Positions 17,405 to 26,414 of a DNA stretch of 64,000 bases are shown here, piece by piece (the stretch's first letter is position 1; every line of letters starts with the position of its first letter). Origin of the DNA: Streptomyces sp. CB02980 (GTDB taxonomy: Bacteria > Actinomycetota > Actinomycetes > Streptomycetales > Streptomycetaceae); assembly GCF_014451325.2 (NCBI RefSeq), contig NZ_JACSCH020000006.1:1-64000 (forward strand), written 5' to 3'. A program made the translations under genes and the position numbers. The notes below the pieces were generated by a model. That model was not told the origin of the DNA and searched no databases. It worked only from the letters and a program-made list of their open reading frames with translations.

Positions 17405-18672
17405 CGGGCCCCCCTTCCGCGGCGGCTGTCGCGGATCACGGTGGCGGTCCCGGCGACCACGGCCACCAGGACGACACCGATCCCCAACGTGTAGGTGGCG
17501 AGCCGTTCGGAGCGCTCCTGAGGCGTCTCCGACAGCGCCAGACGCGCCGGCTCGGGAGCCGGCGGCTTGGGCGGGCGAGGGTCGGGCGTGGGCGCCGCGG
17601 GCGGCGTCCCGGGGGTGTCCGCGAGCGCCCGCACCGGGTCGACCACGCCCCAACCGACGTAGTCGTCACGTCCGTTGACCGAGCGGACGGCGGTCTGCTC
17701 GATCCGGGCGACGATCTGGGCCGCGCTCCAGTCCTTGTGCTCGGCGCGCAGCAGGGCGGCGACACCGGCGACGTACGGCGCGGAGAAGCTGGTGCCGTTG
17801 TCGACGCACTGGCCGCCGCCGGGGACCGTGGAGACGATGTCGACGCCGGGGGCGGCGACACCCACCATGGGGCCCGCCTGGGAGAACACGGCGCGCTCGT
17901 TGTTCCGGTCGGAGGAGGCGACGGCGAGGACACCGGGGAAGGCGGCCGGGTAGGTCAGCTTGGAGGTGCCGTCCATGCCGTCGTTGCCGGCGGAGGCGAC
18001 GACGACGACGCCCCTCTTGATGGCCTCGGCCACCGCCTTGGCCATCGCCGTCTCGGGGCCGAGGCGCTGGGTGGTGTCCTGCGAGATGTTGATGACGTGT
18101 GCGCCCTTGGCGACGGCCCACGTGATGGCCTCCGCCATCGTGTCGGCCTTGCCGCTGTTCTTCTCGTCGTTCTGCCGGATCGGGATGATCGTCGCCTCCG
18201 GCGCGAGGCCGACGAATCCGGTGCCCTTGTGGGGGCGGGCGGCGATGATGCCGGCGACCTTGGTGCCGTGGCCGACCTGGTCGACGGTGCCGTCGGTCTT
18301 GCCGCGCTGCTCGTCGCCGAAGCCCGGGTTCTTCTTGTCGGGCTTGAGGTAGTCCTTGCCCGCCTTGGCGTCGACGGCGGACTTCAGCTGCGGGTTGACG
18401 TCGTCGACGCCCGTGTCGATGACCGCGACCCTGACGCCCTTGCCCTTGGTGTCCTGCCAGAGCTCGTCGAGGAGGACCCGCTGGAGCGGCCAGGGGGTGT
18501 CCGCGATCTGCTTCTTCATGGGGAAGGTGCACTCGCCGCTGCCGTCGAGGACGGGAGTGCCGCCGGCGCCTTCACGGGGCCCGGGGGCGGCCGAGGCCGC
18601 GCCGGGGGCCGCGAGGAGCGCGGTGAGGGTGCCCGCGGCGAGGAGGGCCGCAGCGCGGGTGGTCGTCGTCAT
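17401..18672 (-). CDS. mycP: Type VII secretion mycosin (subtilisin-like protease)
   Basis: Membrane-anchored subtilase that accompanies ESX systems and in mycobacteria stabilises the secretion complex. The 423-residue precursor has a signal peptide (about 1-28, ending AASAAP), catalytic Asp at 86 (VAVIDTGVD), His at 135 (GHGTKVAG), Asn near 230 (ASAGND) and Ser at 295 (GTSFSAP), then a Pro-rich linker and a C-terminal membrane helix at about 395-418 with a basic tail. All catalytic residues are intact. ATG at 18672 has AGGGGG 8 bases upstream; an in-frame GTG 9 bases earlier lies too close to that site. It follows eccB by 12 bases, so the two form one unit. Confidence 0.94.
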   Translation of the reverse strand: MTTTTRAAALLAAGTLTALLAAPGAASAAPGPREGAGGTPVLDGSGECTFPMKKQIADTPWPLQRVLLDELWQDTKGKGVRVAVIDTGVDDVNPQLKSAVDAKAGKDYLKPDKKNPGFGDEQRGKTDGTVDQVGHGTKVAGIIAARPHKGTGFVGLAPEATIIPIRQNDEKNSGKADTMAEAITWAVAKGAHVINISQDTTQRLGPETAMAKAVAEAIKRGVVVVASAGNDGMDGTSKLTYPAAFPGVLAVASSDRNNERAVFSQAGPMVGVAAPGVDIVSTVPGGGQCVDNGTSFSAPYVAGVAALLRAEHKDWSAAQIVARIEQTAVRSVNGRDDYVGWGVVDPVRALADTPGTPPAAPTPDPRPPKPPAPEPARLALSETPQERSERLATYTLGIGVVLVAVVAGTATVIRDSRRGRGAR

Positions 18673-18684
18673 CGGTGCCACCCC

Positions 18685-20241
18685 CTAGGAACCCTGCGGC
18701 TGGGCCGCGCTGTTGGAGTCGAGCCGGGGGCCCTTCGAAAGGAACTCGGACCATTCGATCGGGACCCGGGCCGGCACGACCTTGTCGTAGCCGAGACGCT
18801 TCTGGGCGTCGCTGGGTTCCGGGCGTCCGTCGGTCGGCTTCTCCTTGTCGCCGGCGCCGATCTCGGAGCGGGCGGAGTCGCTGTCGCCGTTGGCCTGCAC
18901 CGCGTAGCGGAGCCCCGTGTCGGTGACGAGGAACAGCGAACCGTCGGGCGTCTGCTGCTTGCCCTGGGTCTGGGTGTACAGCAGGCCGGTGCCGGGGGTG
19001 ACGTACGTGCTGCTGCCGCCCGCGGTGATGTCGGCGGGGTACTGGGGACCGGCCCAGGTCGCGAGGGTCGTCTGCCCCTTCTCGCCGACTTCGGTGAGGA
19101 TGCTGCAGACGGTGTCGCGGGCGTCCGGGCCGGTGACGGAGTTGACCTGGTCGGACCTCTTCTTCGGCCAGTTCACCTCGCCGTGGAAGACGGTCGGGTC
19201 CGGGACGAAGGAGGAGGCGTCGGCGGGGGTGGCCTCGCCGTCCATGTCGAGGGACCGGGTCTGCGGGGCGTTGATGAGCAGCCAGGCGGTGAACGGCGTG
19301 ACCGGCTGCACCTTCCCGGGAAGGACGACGTAGTTCTGGGGCCCGGAACCGGTGGGCGCGAGCAGGACGTTGCCGATCCGGCTCTCGGTCTCGGTCAGGG
19401 TGGAGCCGGGGATCTGGGTGGTGCGGCCGACCTCGTTGCTGTCGATGCGCGGGAAGTCGATCGCGTCGCCGGTCTTCAGCGTGGCGAGCCAGTCGTCGGT
19501 GACCGCCTGCGGCTCCTTGCCGAGGCCGACCAGGGCGGTGAGGAGTCCGGTGGACTCGGCCTTCACCGGGTACTTGGTGCCGGTGTGGTCGATGAGGAAC
19601 TGGGCCGCGCCCGCCTGCCCCTTGACGTACAGGATCTCCCCGTCGTCGAGCTTGCTCTTGTCGTCGGTGAGCTTCAGATCCCGCTGGGCGAAGACGAAGG
19701 TCGCCTTCTGGACGCTGGCGCCCGTGCCGCCACCGGGCTGCTCGCAGACCGCCCAGCGCTTCGCCTTGCCCGCCTCGTCCGCGGTGGGCAGCCGGTCGGG
19801 GGCGTACGGAATGCCGAGGATCGGGCCGCGCGGGGGCGTGCCCTTGCCCTCGTCGAGCGTCTTGTCGGCGACCTGGACGACCTGGAACTGCTCGGGGTCG
19901 AGGAGGAGCCGCGCGGAGGCGAGGTTGAGCACGGGGTGGAGCAGGGTCTTCTTGTCCTTGCCCTTGCCGGTCTCCAGGACCACGTACCGGGTCGTCGACT
20001 GCTTGCCGACGATCACCCGGGTGCCCGGGGTGTCCCAGCCCTTGGGGGCCTGCGGTTTGAACATGCCCCAGGCGCCGAAACCGGCCACCACGAGCGCGGC
20101 GACGATCAACCCGGGAAGGATCGCGCGCAGCGGCTTCGGTGCCCCCTCCTCCGTACCGGAGGGCGAGGGTTGGAGGAATGCCGCCACCGTGCGCTTCTTC
20201 GCAAAGGTGTACGCGTTGAGCTCGTCCCGCCGCGATGCCAT
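18685..20241 (-). CDS. eccB: Type VII secretion protein EccB
   Basis: Core subunit of the ESX membrane complex. The 518-residue protein begins with the family signature ASRRDELNAYTFAKKRTVAA, has one membrane helix at about 41-60 and a large extracytoplasmic part with the repeat-type EccB domain; a Cys in VCEQPGGG and one in DTVCSIL may form the usual disulfide. GGGGACTC precedes the ATG. It heads the minus-strand eccB-mycP unit and is divergent from eccE across 190 bases, which must hold both promoters. Confidence 0.94.
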   Translation of the reverse strand: MASRRDELNAYTFAKKRTVAAFLQPSPSGTEEGAPKPLRAILPGLIVAALVVAGFGAWGMFKPQAPKGWDTPGTRVIVGKQSTTRYVVLETGKGKDKKTLLHPVLNLASARLLLDPEQFQVVQVADKTLDEGKGTPPRGPILGIPYAPDRLPTADEAGKAKRWAVCEQPGGGTGASVQKATFVFAQRDLKLTDDKSKLDDGEILYVKGQAGAAQFLIDHTGTKYPVKAESTGLLTALVGLGKEPQAVTDDWLATLKTGDAIDFPRIDSNEVGRTTQIPGSTLTETESRIGNVLLAPTGSGPQNYVVLPGKVQPVTPFTAWLLINAPQTRSLDMDGEATPADASSFVPDPTVFHGEVNWPKKRSDQVNSVTGPDARDTVCSILTEVGEKGQTTLATWAGPQYPADITAGGSSTYVTPGTGLLYTQTQGKQQTPDGSLFLVTDTGLRYAVQANGDSDSARSEIGAGDKEKPTDGRPEPSDAQKRLGYDKVVPARVPIEWSEFLSKGPRLDSNSAAQPQGS

Positions 20242-20431
20242 GAGTCCCCATTCTCGTCAGGCGCGATCTTCGCGCGGGAGCCGGGGGAGGTGACACCCGG
20301 GTCCCGGCTGTCGGACCGGCCCCCTACTATGCCTGCTGTCCCGTGGGGTTCGTGGGGCGGGTAGGGTGATCCGGCCGCCAATGCCCTGGCGGGCCAGGGT
20401 GATCGGGATGAATTGAGGGGGATTCTCCATC
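20242..20431. promoter_or_regulatory. Divergent eccB-eccE promoter region
   Basis: This 190-base gap separates divergent ESX genes. Candidate -10 boxes read toward eccE are TACTAT at about 20324 and TAGGGT at about 20357, both without a clear -35. GAGGGGG lies 11 bases before the eccE ATG. No operator-like palindrome of note was seen. Confidence 0.3.
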
Positions 20432-21733
20432 ATGGTTTCCGCGACGCGGACGCGGCCCGCCGCGGCCACCGCCTCCGCACCCCCGTCCACGGGGCCTGTT
20501 TCCTCGGTCTCGCCGAAGCTCCAGGCGCGCCCGGGACACTTCGGTTCGTTCCAGTTGCAACAGCTCGTACTGATCGAGGTGGCGGCGGCACTGATGCTCG
20601 TCGCCTGGGTCGTCGAGCCGATGCTGATGGTCCCCGCGGGCGTGGTCGCCGTCGTACTCGTGCTGATGGCGGTCGTCCGCCGGCACCGCCGCTCGCTTCC
20701 CGAGTGGCTCGGAACGTTCCTCGCGCTGCGGACGCGTACCCGCAAGGCGTCCTCGTTCACGGTGCCCGAGGGCACCGAGCCGGGGCTCGCGCCGGTCGTG
20801 GAGTGCGACCCGGCCCTGCGGACCTACGCGTACAGCGATCGTGACCGGCGACCGGTCGGCATGGTCGGCGACGGCACCTTCCTGACCGCGGTCCTGCGGG
20901 TCGAGGCGGACGGCACGGCGCTGCGCCCGGACCGCGCGGCCGCGCCGCTGCCCGTCGGGCTCGTCCGGGACGTCCTGAGCGTGGACGGCATCCGCCTGGA
21001 GTCGGCGCAGATCGTGCAGCACACGCAGCCCGCTCCCGCACCCCACCTGCCCGCGCAGTCGATGGCCGCGCGCAACTACGGGCCGCTCCAGGCACAGACG
21101 GGTTCGCCCGCCGTGCGGATCACCTGGATCGCGCTCAAGCTCGACCCCGAGCTCTGCCCGGAGGCGGTCGCCGCGCGCGGCGGCGGCCTCAAGGGCGCGC
21201 AGAAGTGCGTGGTGCGGGCGGCGGACCAGCTGGCGAGCCGGCTCGCGGGCGCCGGGTTCGCGGCGAGCGTGCTGACGGAGCAGGAACTCGTCTCGGCGCT
21301 CGCCACCTCGACGTGCGCCAGCCCGATGGCGATAGCGCAGGCGGGCCGGGGGCAGACACAGGCACGCCGGACCCAGGAGACCGCACGGACCTGGCGGGTG
21401 GACGACCGGCGGCACACCACGTACTGGGTGGGGCGCTGGCCCCAGCTCGGCGGGCAGGGCGGCTCGGGGGCCTCGATGCCGCAGCTGGTGGCCCTGCTGA
21501 CCTCGCTGCCCGCGCTCGCGACGACGTTCAGCCTGACGCTGAGCGGCGGGGACCGGCAGGAGGTGACGGTGACCGGACACGTACGGATCACCGGGCGCAG
21601 CGACGAGGAACTGGTGGCCGCGCGGCACGAACTGGAGCGCGCCGCGCGCGGGGTGAGGACGGGACTCGTGCGACTCGACCGTGAACAGGTGCCGGGCATC
21701 CTCGCGACGCTTCCGCTGGGGGGTGCGCGCTGA
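20432..21733 (+). CDS. eccE: Type VII secretion protein EccE
   Basis: 433-residue ESX subunit. An N-terminal low-complexity tail (about 1-35) is followed by two membrane helices close together (about 47-63 and 66-84, LVLIEVAAALMLVAWVVEPMLMV...) and a cytoplasmic alpha/beta domain of about 330 residues. EccE sits at the periphery of the mycobacterial complex next to EccD and EccB. Family match rests on the helix pair, the following W-L-G-T-F segment and position beside eccB. The stop overlaps the next start (TGATG), so translation of the following gene is coupled. Confidence 0.85.
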   Translation: MVSATRTRPAAATASAPPSTGPVSSVSPKLQARPGHFGSFQLQQLVLIEVAAALMLVAWVVEPMLMVPAGVVAVVLVLMAVVRRHRRSLPEWLGTFLALRTRTRKASSFTVPEGTEPGLAPVVECDPALRTYAYSDRDRRPVGMVGDGTFLTAVLRVEADGTALRPDRAAAPLPVGLVRDVLSVDGIRLESAQIVQHTQPAPAPHLPAQSMAARNYGPLQAQTGSPAVRITWIALKLDPELCPEAVAARGGGLKGAQKCVVRAADQLASRLAGAGFAASVLTEQELVSALATSTCASPMAIAQAGRGQTQARRTQETARTWRVDDRRHTTYWVGRWPQLGGQGGSGASMPQLVALLTSLPALATTFSLTLSGGDRQEVTVTGHVRITGRSDEELVAARHELERAARGVRTGLVRLDREQVPGILATLPLGGAR

Positions 21734-22548
21734 TGTCCCACGCCGCCTCCTCTTCCTCCTTCGGTACGCCGGCCCGTTCGGGCGCCGGTGGCACCGGCCG
21801 GGCCGCCTCCCGGGGCGCCGGCTCCCGGGGTACGGGCCGGGCCACGAAGCCCCGCTTCGGCTTCGGGCTCGTCGGGCCGCGCCGCGACCGGCACTCCGTC
21901 CCCCTCGACCAACTCGAGGCGCTGGCCCTGCCGGTCGGCGACGACGGCATGGTGATCGGCGTCGACGCCGAGAGCCGGCCCGCCGTGCTCGGCATCAACC
22001 GGCCCGTCCCGTACGACATCACGCTCATCGGCGGTCTGTGGACCGCCCAGGTGCTGGCCCTCCGGGCCGCCGCCACGGGTGCCCGGGTGGCGGTCGAGAC
22101 CGGCCGTGCGCAGGCCTGGACGGCGCTCGCGCAGGCCGCCGGCGGCGGCCAGCCGTGCATCGCGCTGCACGACGTGGGACGCGTGCCGCCGCAGGGCGCG
22201 TCCGCGGGCAGTCCCGTGGTCGTGATCCGCGACTGCGGCATGCGGCCGCCGCGCGGCCGCGTCGTGTCGGCGCCCTGGCAGTCGGTGGTCACGCTGCTGC
22301 CCTATCTGAGCCCGGTCGCACCCCGGCTCCTGGAGAAGTCCTCGCTGGTCGGCGTCCAGCGGGTCTCGCCCGACGAGGCCACACAGATCGGCCGCATCAT
22401 GAGCCTGCCGCGCCACGAGTACGAGGCGCTCTCCACGCTCGCGGACGGAGTGACGCTCTGGTGTACGCCGAGCGACCGCCAGTTCGTCATGACGCAGGGC
22501 ACCGACGCCGAGACCGGATTGTTGGGCGCCGCGCGCAGGATGGACTGA
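21733..22548 (+). CDS. ESX-locus protein of unknown function coupled to eccE
   Basis: 271 residues. Residues 1-35 are a Ser/Gly/Arg-rich tail and the remainder is a soluble alpha/beta domain containing ITLIGGLWTAQVLALRAAATGARVAVET and LWCTPSDRQFVMTQ. No membrane helix, signal peptide or P-loop is seen. The ATG overlaps the eccE stop codon, which implies co-translation and probably a physical link with EccE: the shape of the domain recalls the soluble part of EccE, so it may be a split-off second half. I do not recognise a named family. The next gene begins 228 bases later. Confidence 0.75.
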   Translation: MSHAASSSSFGTPARSGAGGTGRAASRGAGSRGTGRATKPRFGFGLVGPRRDRHSVPLDQLEALALPVGDDGMVIGVDAESRPAVLGINRPVPYDITLIGGLWTAQVLALRAAATGARVAVETGRAQAWTALAQAAGGGQPCIALHDVGRVPPQGASAGSPVVVIRDCGMRPPRGRVVSAPWQSVVTLLPYLSPVAPRLLEKSSLVGVQRVSPDEATQIGRIMSLPRHEYEALSTLADGVTLWCTPSDRQFVMTQGTDAETGLLGAARRMD

Positions 22549-22775
22549 ACGGCACCGAACGGCATGAAGTCGTTCAAGTACGTCCGTTTTTGCATCGTTT
22601 TGAACGGTCGGGGTTCTCACTCTGCGACGCACTCAGGTCACTTGGCGACCGGAGCGGGTCATGGGGACGGGCGCGGAGGGGCCGTCGGGCCTGCCCGGGG
22701 GTTGCCCGCGCCGTTTAGGGTGGAAGAGCCCCGCCCACAACGGCACAAGGGTGCTCGACCACACCAGGAGGCAAA
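22549..22775 (+). promoter_or_regulatory. Gap before the ParA-like gene, with T-rich stretch
   Basis: No gene is seen. Around 22570-22612 is an unusually T-rich stretch for this genome (CCGTTTTTGCATCGTTTTG). AACGG upstream can pair with CCGTT before the T-run, giving a weak intrinsic-type terminator for the eccE unit. A promoter for the gene at 22776 is expected in the remainder but I cannot point to it. Confidence 0.3.
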
Positions 22776-25700
22776 GTGAACGGCGATCGCGACGAGATCC
22801 ACGGGGGTTGGAGTCCGCCCGCCGACGATCAGTCCGACGCGGATCCCGCCGAGATGACGGGTGAGTTCACCATCGACTACACCCCGCCGGCCTGGTACAC
22901 GCAGAACGCGTCGGGCGGTGCGGGGGCCGGCGGTGCCACTCCCCCGCCGCCGAGCGGAGCGCCGGTCCCGGTCCCTGTCCCTGTCCCGGGCCTCCCGGCG
23001 GGCAGCGGCTTCGAGCCGAGCTGGAACGCGGGGACTCCGGCGGCGGGCACGCCTGCCGGGGGCACGCCCCTGGCCGGCACCCCTGTGCCCGGCCCGCCCG
23101 TGGTGGGTGGACCTGCGACGGGTACGCCTCCGGTCGCCGGGCACGTGCCTCCGGCCGGGATGCCTCCGGTCGGGATGCCTCCGGTCGGGATGCCTCCGGT
23201 CGGGATGCCTCCCGTGGCCGGGCCTCCGGCTGTTGTGCCTCCCGCGGTGACGCCCCCGGTTGTCACGCCGCCGGTCGCCACGCCTCCCCTTGTCACGCCT
23301 CCCGTTGTCGCGGCTCCCGACGCCTCGTCGCCGGGTGCCTTCCCGCCGCCCGTCCCGCTGCCGGGTGCTCCGGCACCCGCGCCCGCCGCGCCGTTCGGGG
23401 GCGGGGACGTCGAGAGCGGCTCGACCATGCGCTTCTCCCCCGCCGCACTCCAGCGCGAGATCGCGGAGCGCGCGGCGGAGGCCACCGCGGCCGCCCCCGC
23501 CACCTCGGCGACGCCCGGGGCCGGCGCCGAGGAACCGGCCGCGACCGCCGACGACAGCGCCCCGGCCGAGGCCGAAACGGCCGGCGTCGAAGCGGCGGAC
23601 GTGACGGAGTCCGGCACGGAACACGCCCTCTCCGCCGAAGCGCCCGAGGTGCCGGAAGCGCACGACGAGTCCGCGCCCGACCGGGCCGCCGATGCCGTGG
23701 CGAGCACGAGCCCGAGCCCCGAGGGCGCCGAGGCGGACTCCGACGCGGACGCCGGACCGGTCACCGACGCCGTACCCGCGGACGTCTCCGGCGACGCGGC
23801 CCCTCCGGACGCCGTCCCGGCCGCTCCCGAAGCACTGACGGAGCCGATGGCTCCCGTTCCCTACCCGCCGGCCGACGCCGCGCCACAGGGCTTCGGTCCC
23901 GACGCGGCCCCCGGTCCGTTCCCCGGTGCCGCTCCGGCTCCCGCGCCCGCGCCCGGGCAGCCCTTCCCGGCCGCCGGGCCGCAGGCCGGCGGCGGCTTGC
24001 CGCCGCTCCCGCCGTCGTTCCAGCCGGCCGCTCCCGGGCCCGCCCAGCAGTGGCCCGCGCAGCCGGGCGCCCAGCCGCAGCCCCAGGCCGCGCCGCTGCC
24101 GCCCGCCGCCGCATGGCCGCCGCCCGCGACTCCCGGCGCGCCCGGCCCCGTACCCCCGCAGGCCCAGGCGCCCGGCGCCTACGGGTACCCGCACCCCGGC
24201 GCCCTGCCCCCGCAGCCGCCCCACGCCCAGCAGGCCCCGCACGACCAGCCCCAGGGCCCCGGCGGTTACGGCTACCCCCAGGCGCCCCACACTCCGCAGG
24301 CCCCGCAGCCCCAGCCCCCGGCTCCCGGCCCCCAGGGCGGCTACGGCTTCCCGCACCCCGGGACGCCTCCGCAGCAGGCCGGTTACGGCTACCCGCTGGG
24401 GGCACCTCCCGGGCCGCAGGGCCCAGGGGGACAGCCCGGGGCCCCCGGTGGCGTGCCGCCGCAGGCGCAGGGCGGTTACGGCTACCCGCACCCCGCCGCC
24501 GTACCCCCGCAGGCCCCGGCCCCCCAGCCGCCGCACGACGGGCAGCCCGTCGACCCGCGGACCGGGGCCGCCTGGCCCTCGCCCGTGACGCACGATCAGC
24601 GGGAGCGGTCCGTGCCGGGCGCCCCGCTCGGCTACAACGCGGCCGTCGAGCTGTCCTCCGACCGTCTTCTGCGGAACAACAAGCAGAAGCCCAAGTCCAG
24701 CCGGACGCCCGGCGGCGGCGCCGCCCGCTTCAAGCTCGGCGGCAAGAAGGAGGAGGCGGAGCGGCAGCGCAAGCTGGAGCTGATCCGGACCCCCGTCCTC
24801 TCCTGCTACCGGATCGCGGTCATCTCGCTCAAGGGCGGTGTCGGCAAGACCACGACGACCACCGCGCTCGGCGCGACGCTCGCGACCGAGCGGCAGGACA
24901 AGATCCTGGCGATCGACGCCAACCCGGACGCCGGAACCCTGGGCCGCCGGGTGCGGCGCGAGACCGGGGCGACCATCCGTGACCTGGTGCAGGCGATCCC
25001 GTACCTGCACTCGTACATGGACATCCGCCGGTTCACCTCGCAGGCGCCGTCCGGTCTGGAGATCCTCGCCAACGACGTGGACCCGGCCGTCTCGACGACG
25101 TTCAACGACGAGGACTACCGGCGGGCGATCGACGTCCTGGGCAAGCAGTACCCGATCATCCTCACGGACTCGGGTACGGGTCTGCTGTACAGCGCGATGC
25201 GCGGGGTGCTCGACCTCGCCGATCAGCTGATCATCATCTCCACGCCCTCCGTGGACGGCGCGTCCAGCGCGTCGACGACGCTGGACTGGCTCTCCGCGCA
25301 CGGCTACGCGGACCTGGTGCAGCGCTCCATCACGGTCATCTCCGGGGTCCGCGAGACCGGCAAGATGATCAAGGTCGAGGACATCGTGCAGCACTTCCAG
25401 ACCCGCTGCCGCGGCGTCGTGGTCGTGCCCTTCGACGAGCATCTGTCGGCCGGCGCCGAGGTGGACCTCGACATGATGCGGCCGAAGACCCGGGAGGCGT
25501 ACTTCCACCTCTCGGCGATGGTGGCCGAGGACTTCGTACGGGCGCAGCAGGTGCAGGGTCTGTGGACCGGCGACGGCCAGGGCGCGCTGCCGCCGCACAT
25601 GGCCCCGCCGATGCCGGGCCACCAGATGCCCGGACAGCCGATGCCCGGTCAGCAGATGCCGGGGCAACCCCTGCCCGGCCAGGCGGTGCCGGGGCAGTTC

Positions 25701-26228
25701 GCGCCCGGACAGCCCGTACCGGGGCAGCCGTACGGTGCCCAGCCGACGCCCGGACAGCAGATGCCCGGACAGCAGATGCCCGGTCAGCAGATGCCCGGTC
25801 AGCAGATGCCGGGGCAGCCGTTCCCCGGCCAGCAGCCGCCCGGCCAGCCCGGCCAGCCGTACCCGCCGCAGCAGCCGGCACCGGGGCAGCCGTACGGCAC
25901 GCCGCCCGCACCCGGACAGCCGTACGGGGCTCAGCCCGTGCCGGGGCAGCAGCCGATGCCCGGGCAGCCCGCGCCGGGTCAGCCGTACGGAGCACAGCCC
26001 GCACCCGGACAGCCGTTCGGGGCGCCTCCCGGCCAGCCCGGTATGCCGCAGGGCTGGCAGCAGCCGCAGCCGGGTCAGCCGCTGCCTCCGCAGGCCGATC
26101 CGCAGGATCACGGTCACGGGCAGCCGCAGGGTCAGGGGCAGGGCCATGACCAGGGACAGGGGCAGGTCCCGCCGCCGAACTGGTCGCAGGAGCAGCCTCC
26201 GCAGGCTCCGCCAGCCCCTCAGCAGTAA
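22776..26228 (+). CDS. Pro/Ala-rich protein with ParA/MinD-like ATPase domain
   Basis: 1150 residues at the end of the ESX locus. Residues 1 to about 640 are disordered, with Pro/Ala/Gly repeats (GMPPV four times, later GYGYPHP-type units). A basic linker ([13 protein letters not shown]) leads to a ParA/MinD-like ATPase with the deviant Walker A KGGVGKTT at 686-693 and a following [21 protein letters not shown] region. The last 220 residues are PGQ repeats ([11 protein letters not shown]). AGGAGG lies 5 bases before GTG 22776. Mycobacterial ESX-1 EspI has a similar Pro/Ala-rich plus ATPase plan and regulates secretion; this may be its counterpart. A role in placing the secretion complex is another option. 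Confidence 0.85.
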   Translation: MNGDRDEIHGGWSPPADDQSDADPAEMTGEFTIDYTPPAWYTQNASGGAGAGGATPPPPSGAPVPVPVPVPGLPAGSGFEPSWNAGTPAAGTPAGGTPLAGTPVPGPPVVGGPATGTPPVAGHVPPAGMPPVGMPPVGMPPVGMPPVAGPPAVVPPAVTPPVVTPPVATPPLVTPPVVAAPDASSPGAFPPPVPLPGAPAPAPAAPFGGGDVESGSTMRFSPAALQREIAERAAEATAAAPATSATPGAGAEEPAATADDSAPAEAETAGVEAADVTESGTEHALSAEAPEVPEAHDESAPDRAADAVASTSPSPEGAEADSDADAGPVTDAVPADVSGDAAPPDAVPAAPEALTEPMAPVPYPPADAAPQGFGPDAAPGPFPGAAPAPAPAPGQPFPAAGPQAGGGLPPLPPSFQPAAPGPAQQWPAQPGAQPQPQAAPLPPAAAWPPPATPGAPGPVPPQAQAPGAYGYPHPGALPPQPPHAQQAPHDQPQGPGGYGYPQAPHTPQAPQPQPPAPGPQGGYGFPHPGTPPQQAGYGYPLGAPPGPQGPGGQPGAPGGVPPQAQGGYGYPHPAAVPPQAPAPQPPHDGQPVDPRTGAAWPSPVTHDQRERSVPGAPLGYNAAVELSSDRLLRNNKQKPKSSRTPGGGAARFKLGGKKEEAERQRKLELIRTPVLSCYRIAVISLKGGVGKTTTTTALGATLATERQDKILAIDANPDAGTLGRRVRRETGATIRDLVQAIPYLHSYMDIRRFTSQAPSGLEILANDVDPAVSTTFNDEDYRRAIDVLGKQYPIILTDSGTGLLYSAMRGVLDLADQLIIISTPSVDGASSASTTLDWLSAHGYADLVQRSITVISGVRETGKMIKVEDIVQHFQTRCRGVVVVPFDEHLSAGAEVDLDMMRPKTREAYFHLSAMVAEDFVRAQQVQGLWTGDGQGALPPHMAPPMPGHQMPGQPMPGQQMPGQPLPGQAVPGQFAPGQPVPGQPYGAQPTPGQQMPGQQMPGQQMPGQQMPGQPFPGQQPPGQPGQPYPPQQPAPGQPYGTPPAPGQPYGAQPVPGQQPMPGQPAPGQPYGAQPAPGQPFGAPPGQPGMPQGWQQPQPGQPLPPQADPQDHGHGQPQGQGQGHDQGQGQVPPPNWSQEQPPQAPPAPQQ
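23157..23216 (+). repeat. 15-bp tandem repeat, four copies, in coding sequence
   Basis: The unit GGGATGCCTCCGGTC occurs at 23157, 23172, 23187 and, with changes in the last bases, 23202. It encodes GMPPV repeats in the disordered N-terminal arm. The first three copies are identical in DNA, which points to recent slippage. Confidence 0.85.
25618..26040 (+). repeat. Degenerate 15-bp PGQ repeat tract
   Basis: The C-terminal arm is built of 5-residue units such as QMPGQ and related QPYGAQP units. Several neighbouring copies of CAGATGCCCGG(A/T) around 25750-25815 are nearly identical in DNA. Copy number is likely to vary between strains. Confidence 0.75.
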
Positions 26229-26250
26229 GGCGTCACAGGAGTAGACCAAT

Positions 26251-26284
26251 GAGGCCCCGTACCGGTTCCCCGGTACGGGGCCTC
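26251..26284 (+). terminator. Perfect 14-bp terminator ending the ESX locus
   Basis: GAGGCCCCGTACCG at 26251-26264 pairs with CGGTACGGGGCCTC at 26271-26284 around a 6-base loop and is followed by TT. It lies 22 bases after the stop codon of the ParA-like gene and isolates the ESX locus from the transporter operon. Confidence 0.85.
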
Positions 26285-26322
26285 TTGGCATTCCCGCAGT
26301 CCACAAGGGGTTTGAGGGATCG

Positions 26323-26352
26323 TTGACGACGGCAGACCACCGCTGATAAACC
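26323..26352 (+). promoter_or_regulatory. Probable promoter of the peptide transporter operon
   Basis: TTGACG at 26323-26328 and TAAACC at 26347-26352 are separated by 18 bases, a fair housekeeping-type promoter. Transcription would start near 26358, about 55 bases before the first ATG. Confidence 0.5.
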
Positions 26353-26414
26353 TTCGCTTCACTCACCGTCAGCCCAAGATCCACGACAGATCCCCCGACG
26401 CGAGGTCACGTCCC

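Noticed and set aside
22659-26384. 1241-residue minus-strand frame opposite the ParA-like gene
   Set aside because: Arg/Gly-rich antisense shadow; the plus-strand frame has the Walker motif and a strong ribosome binding site.
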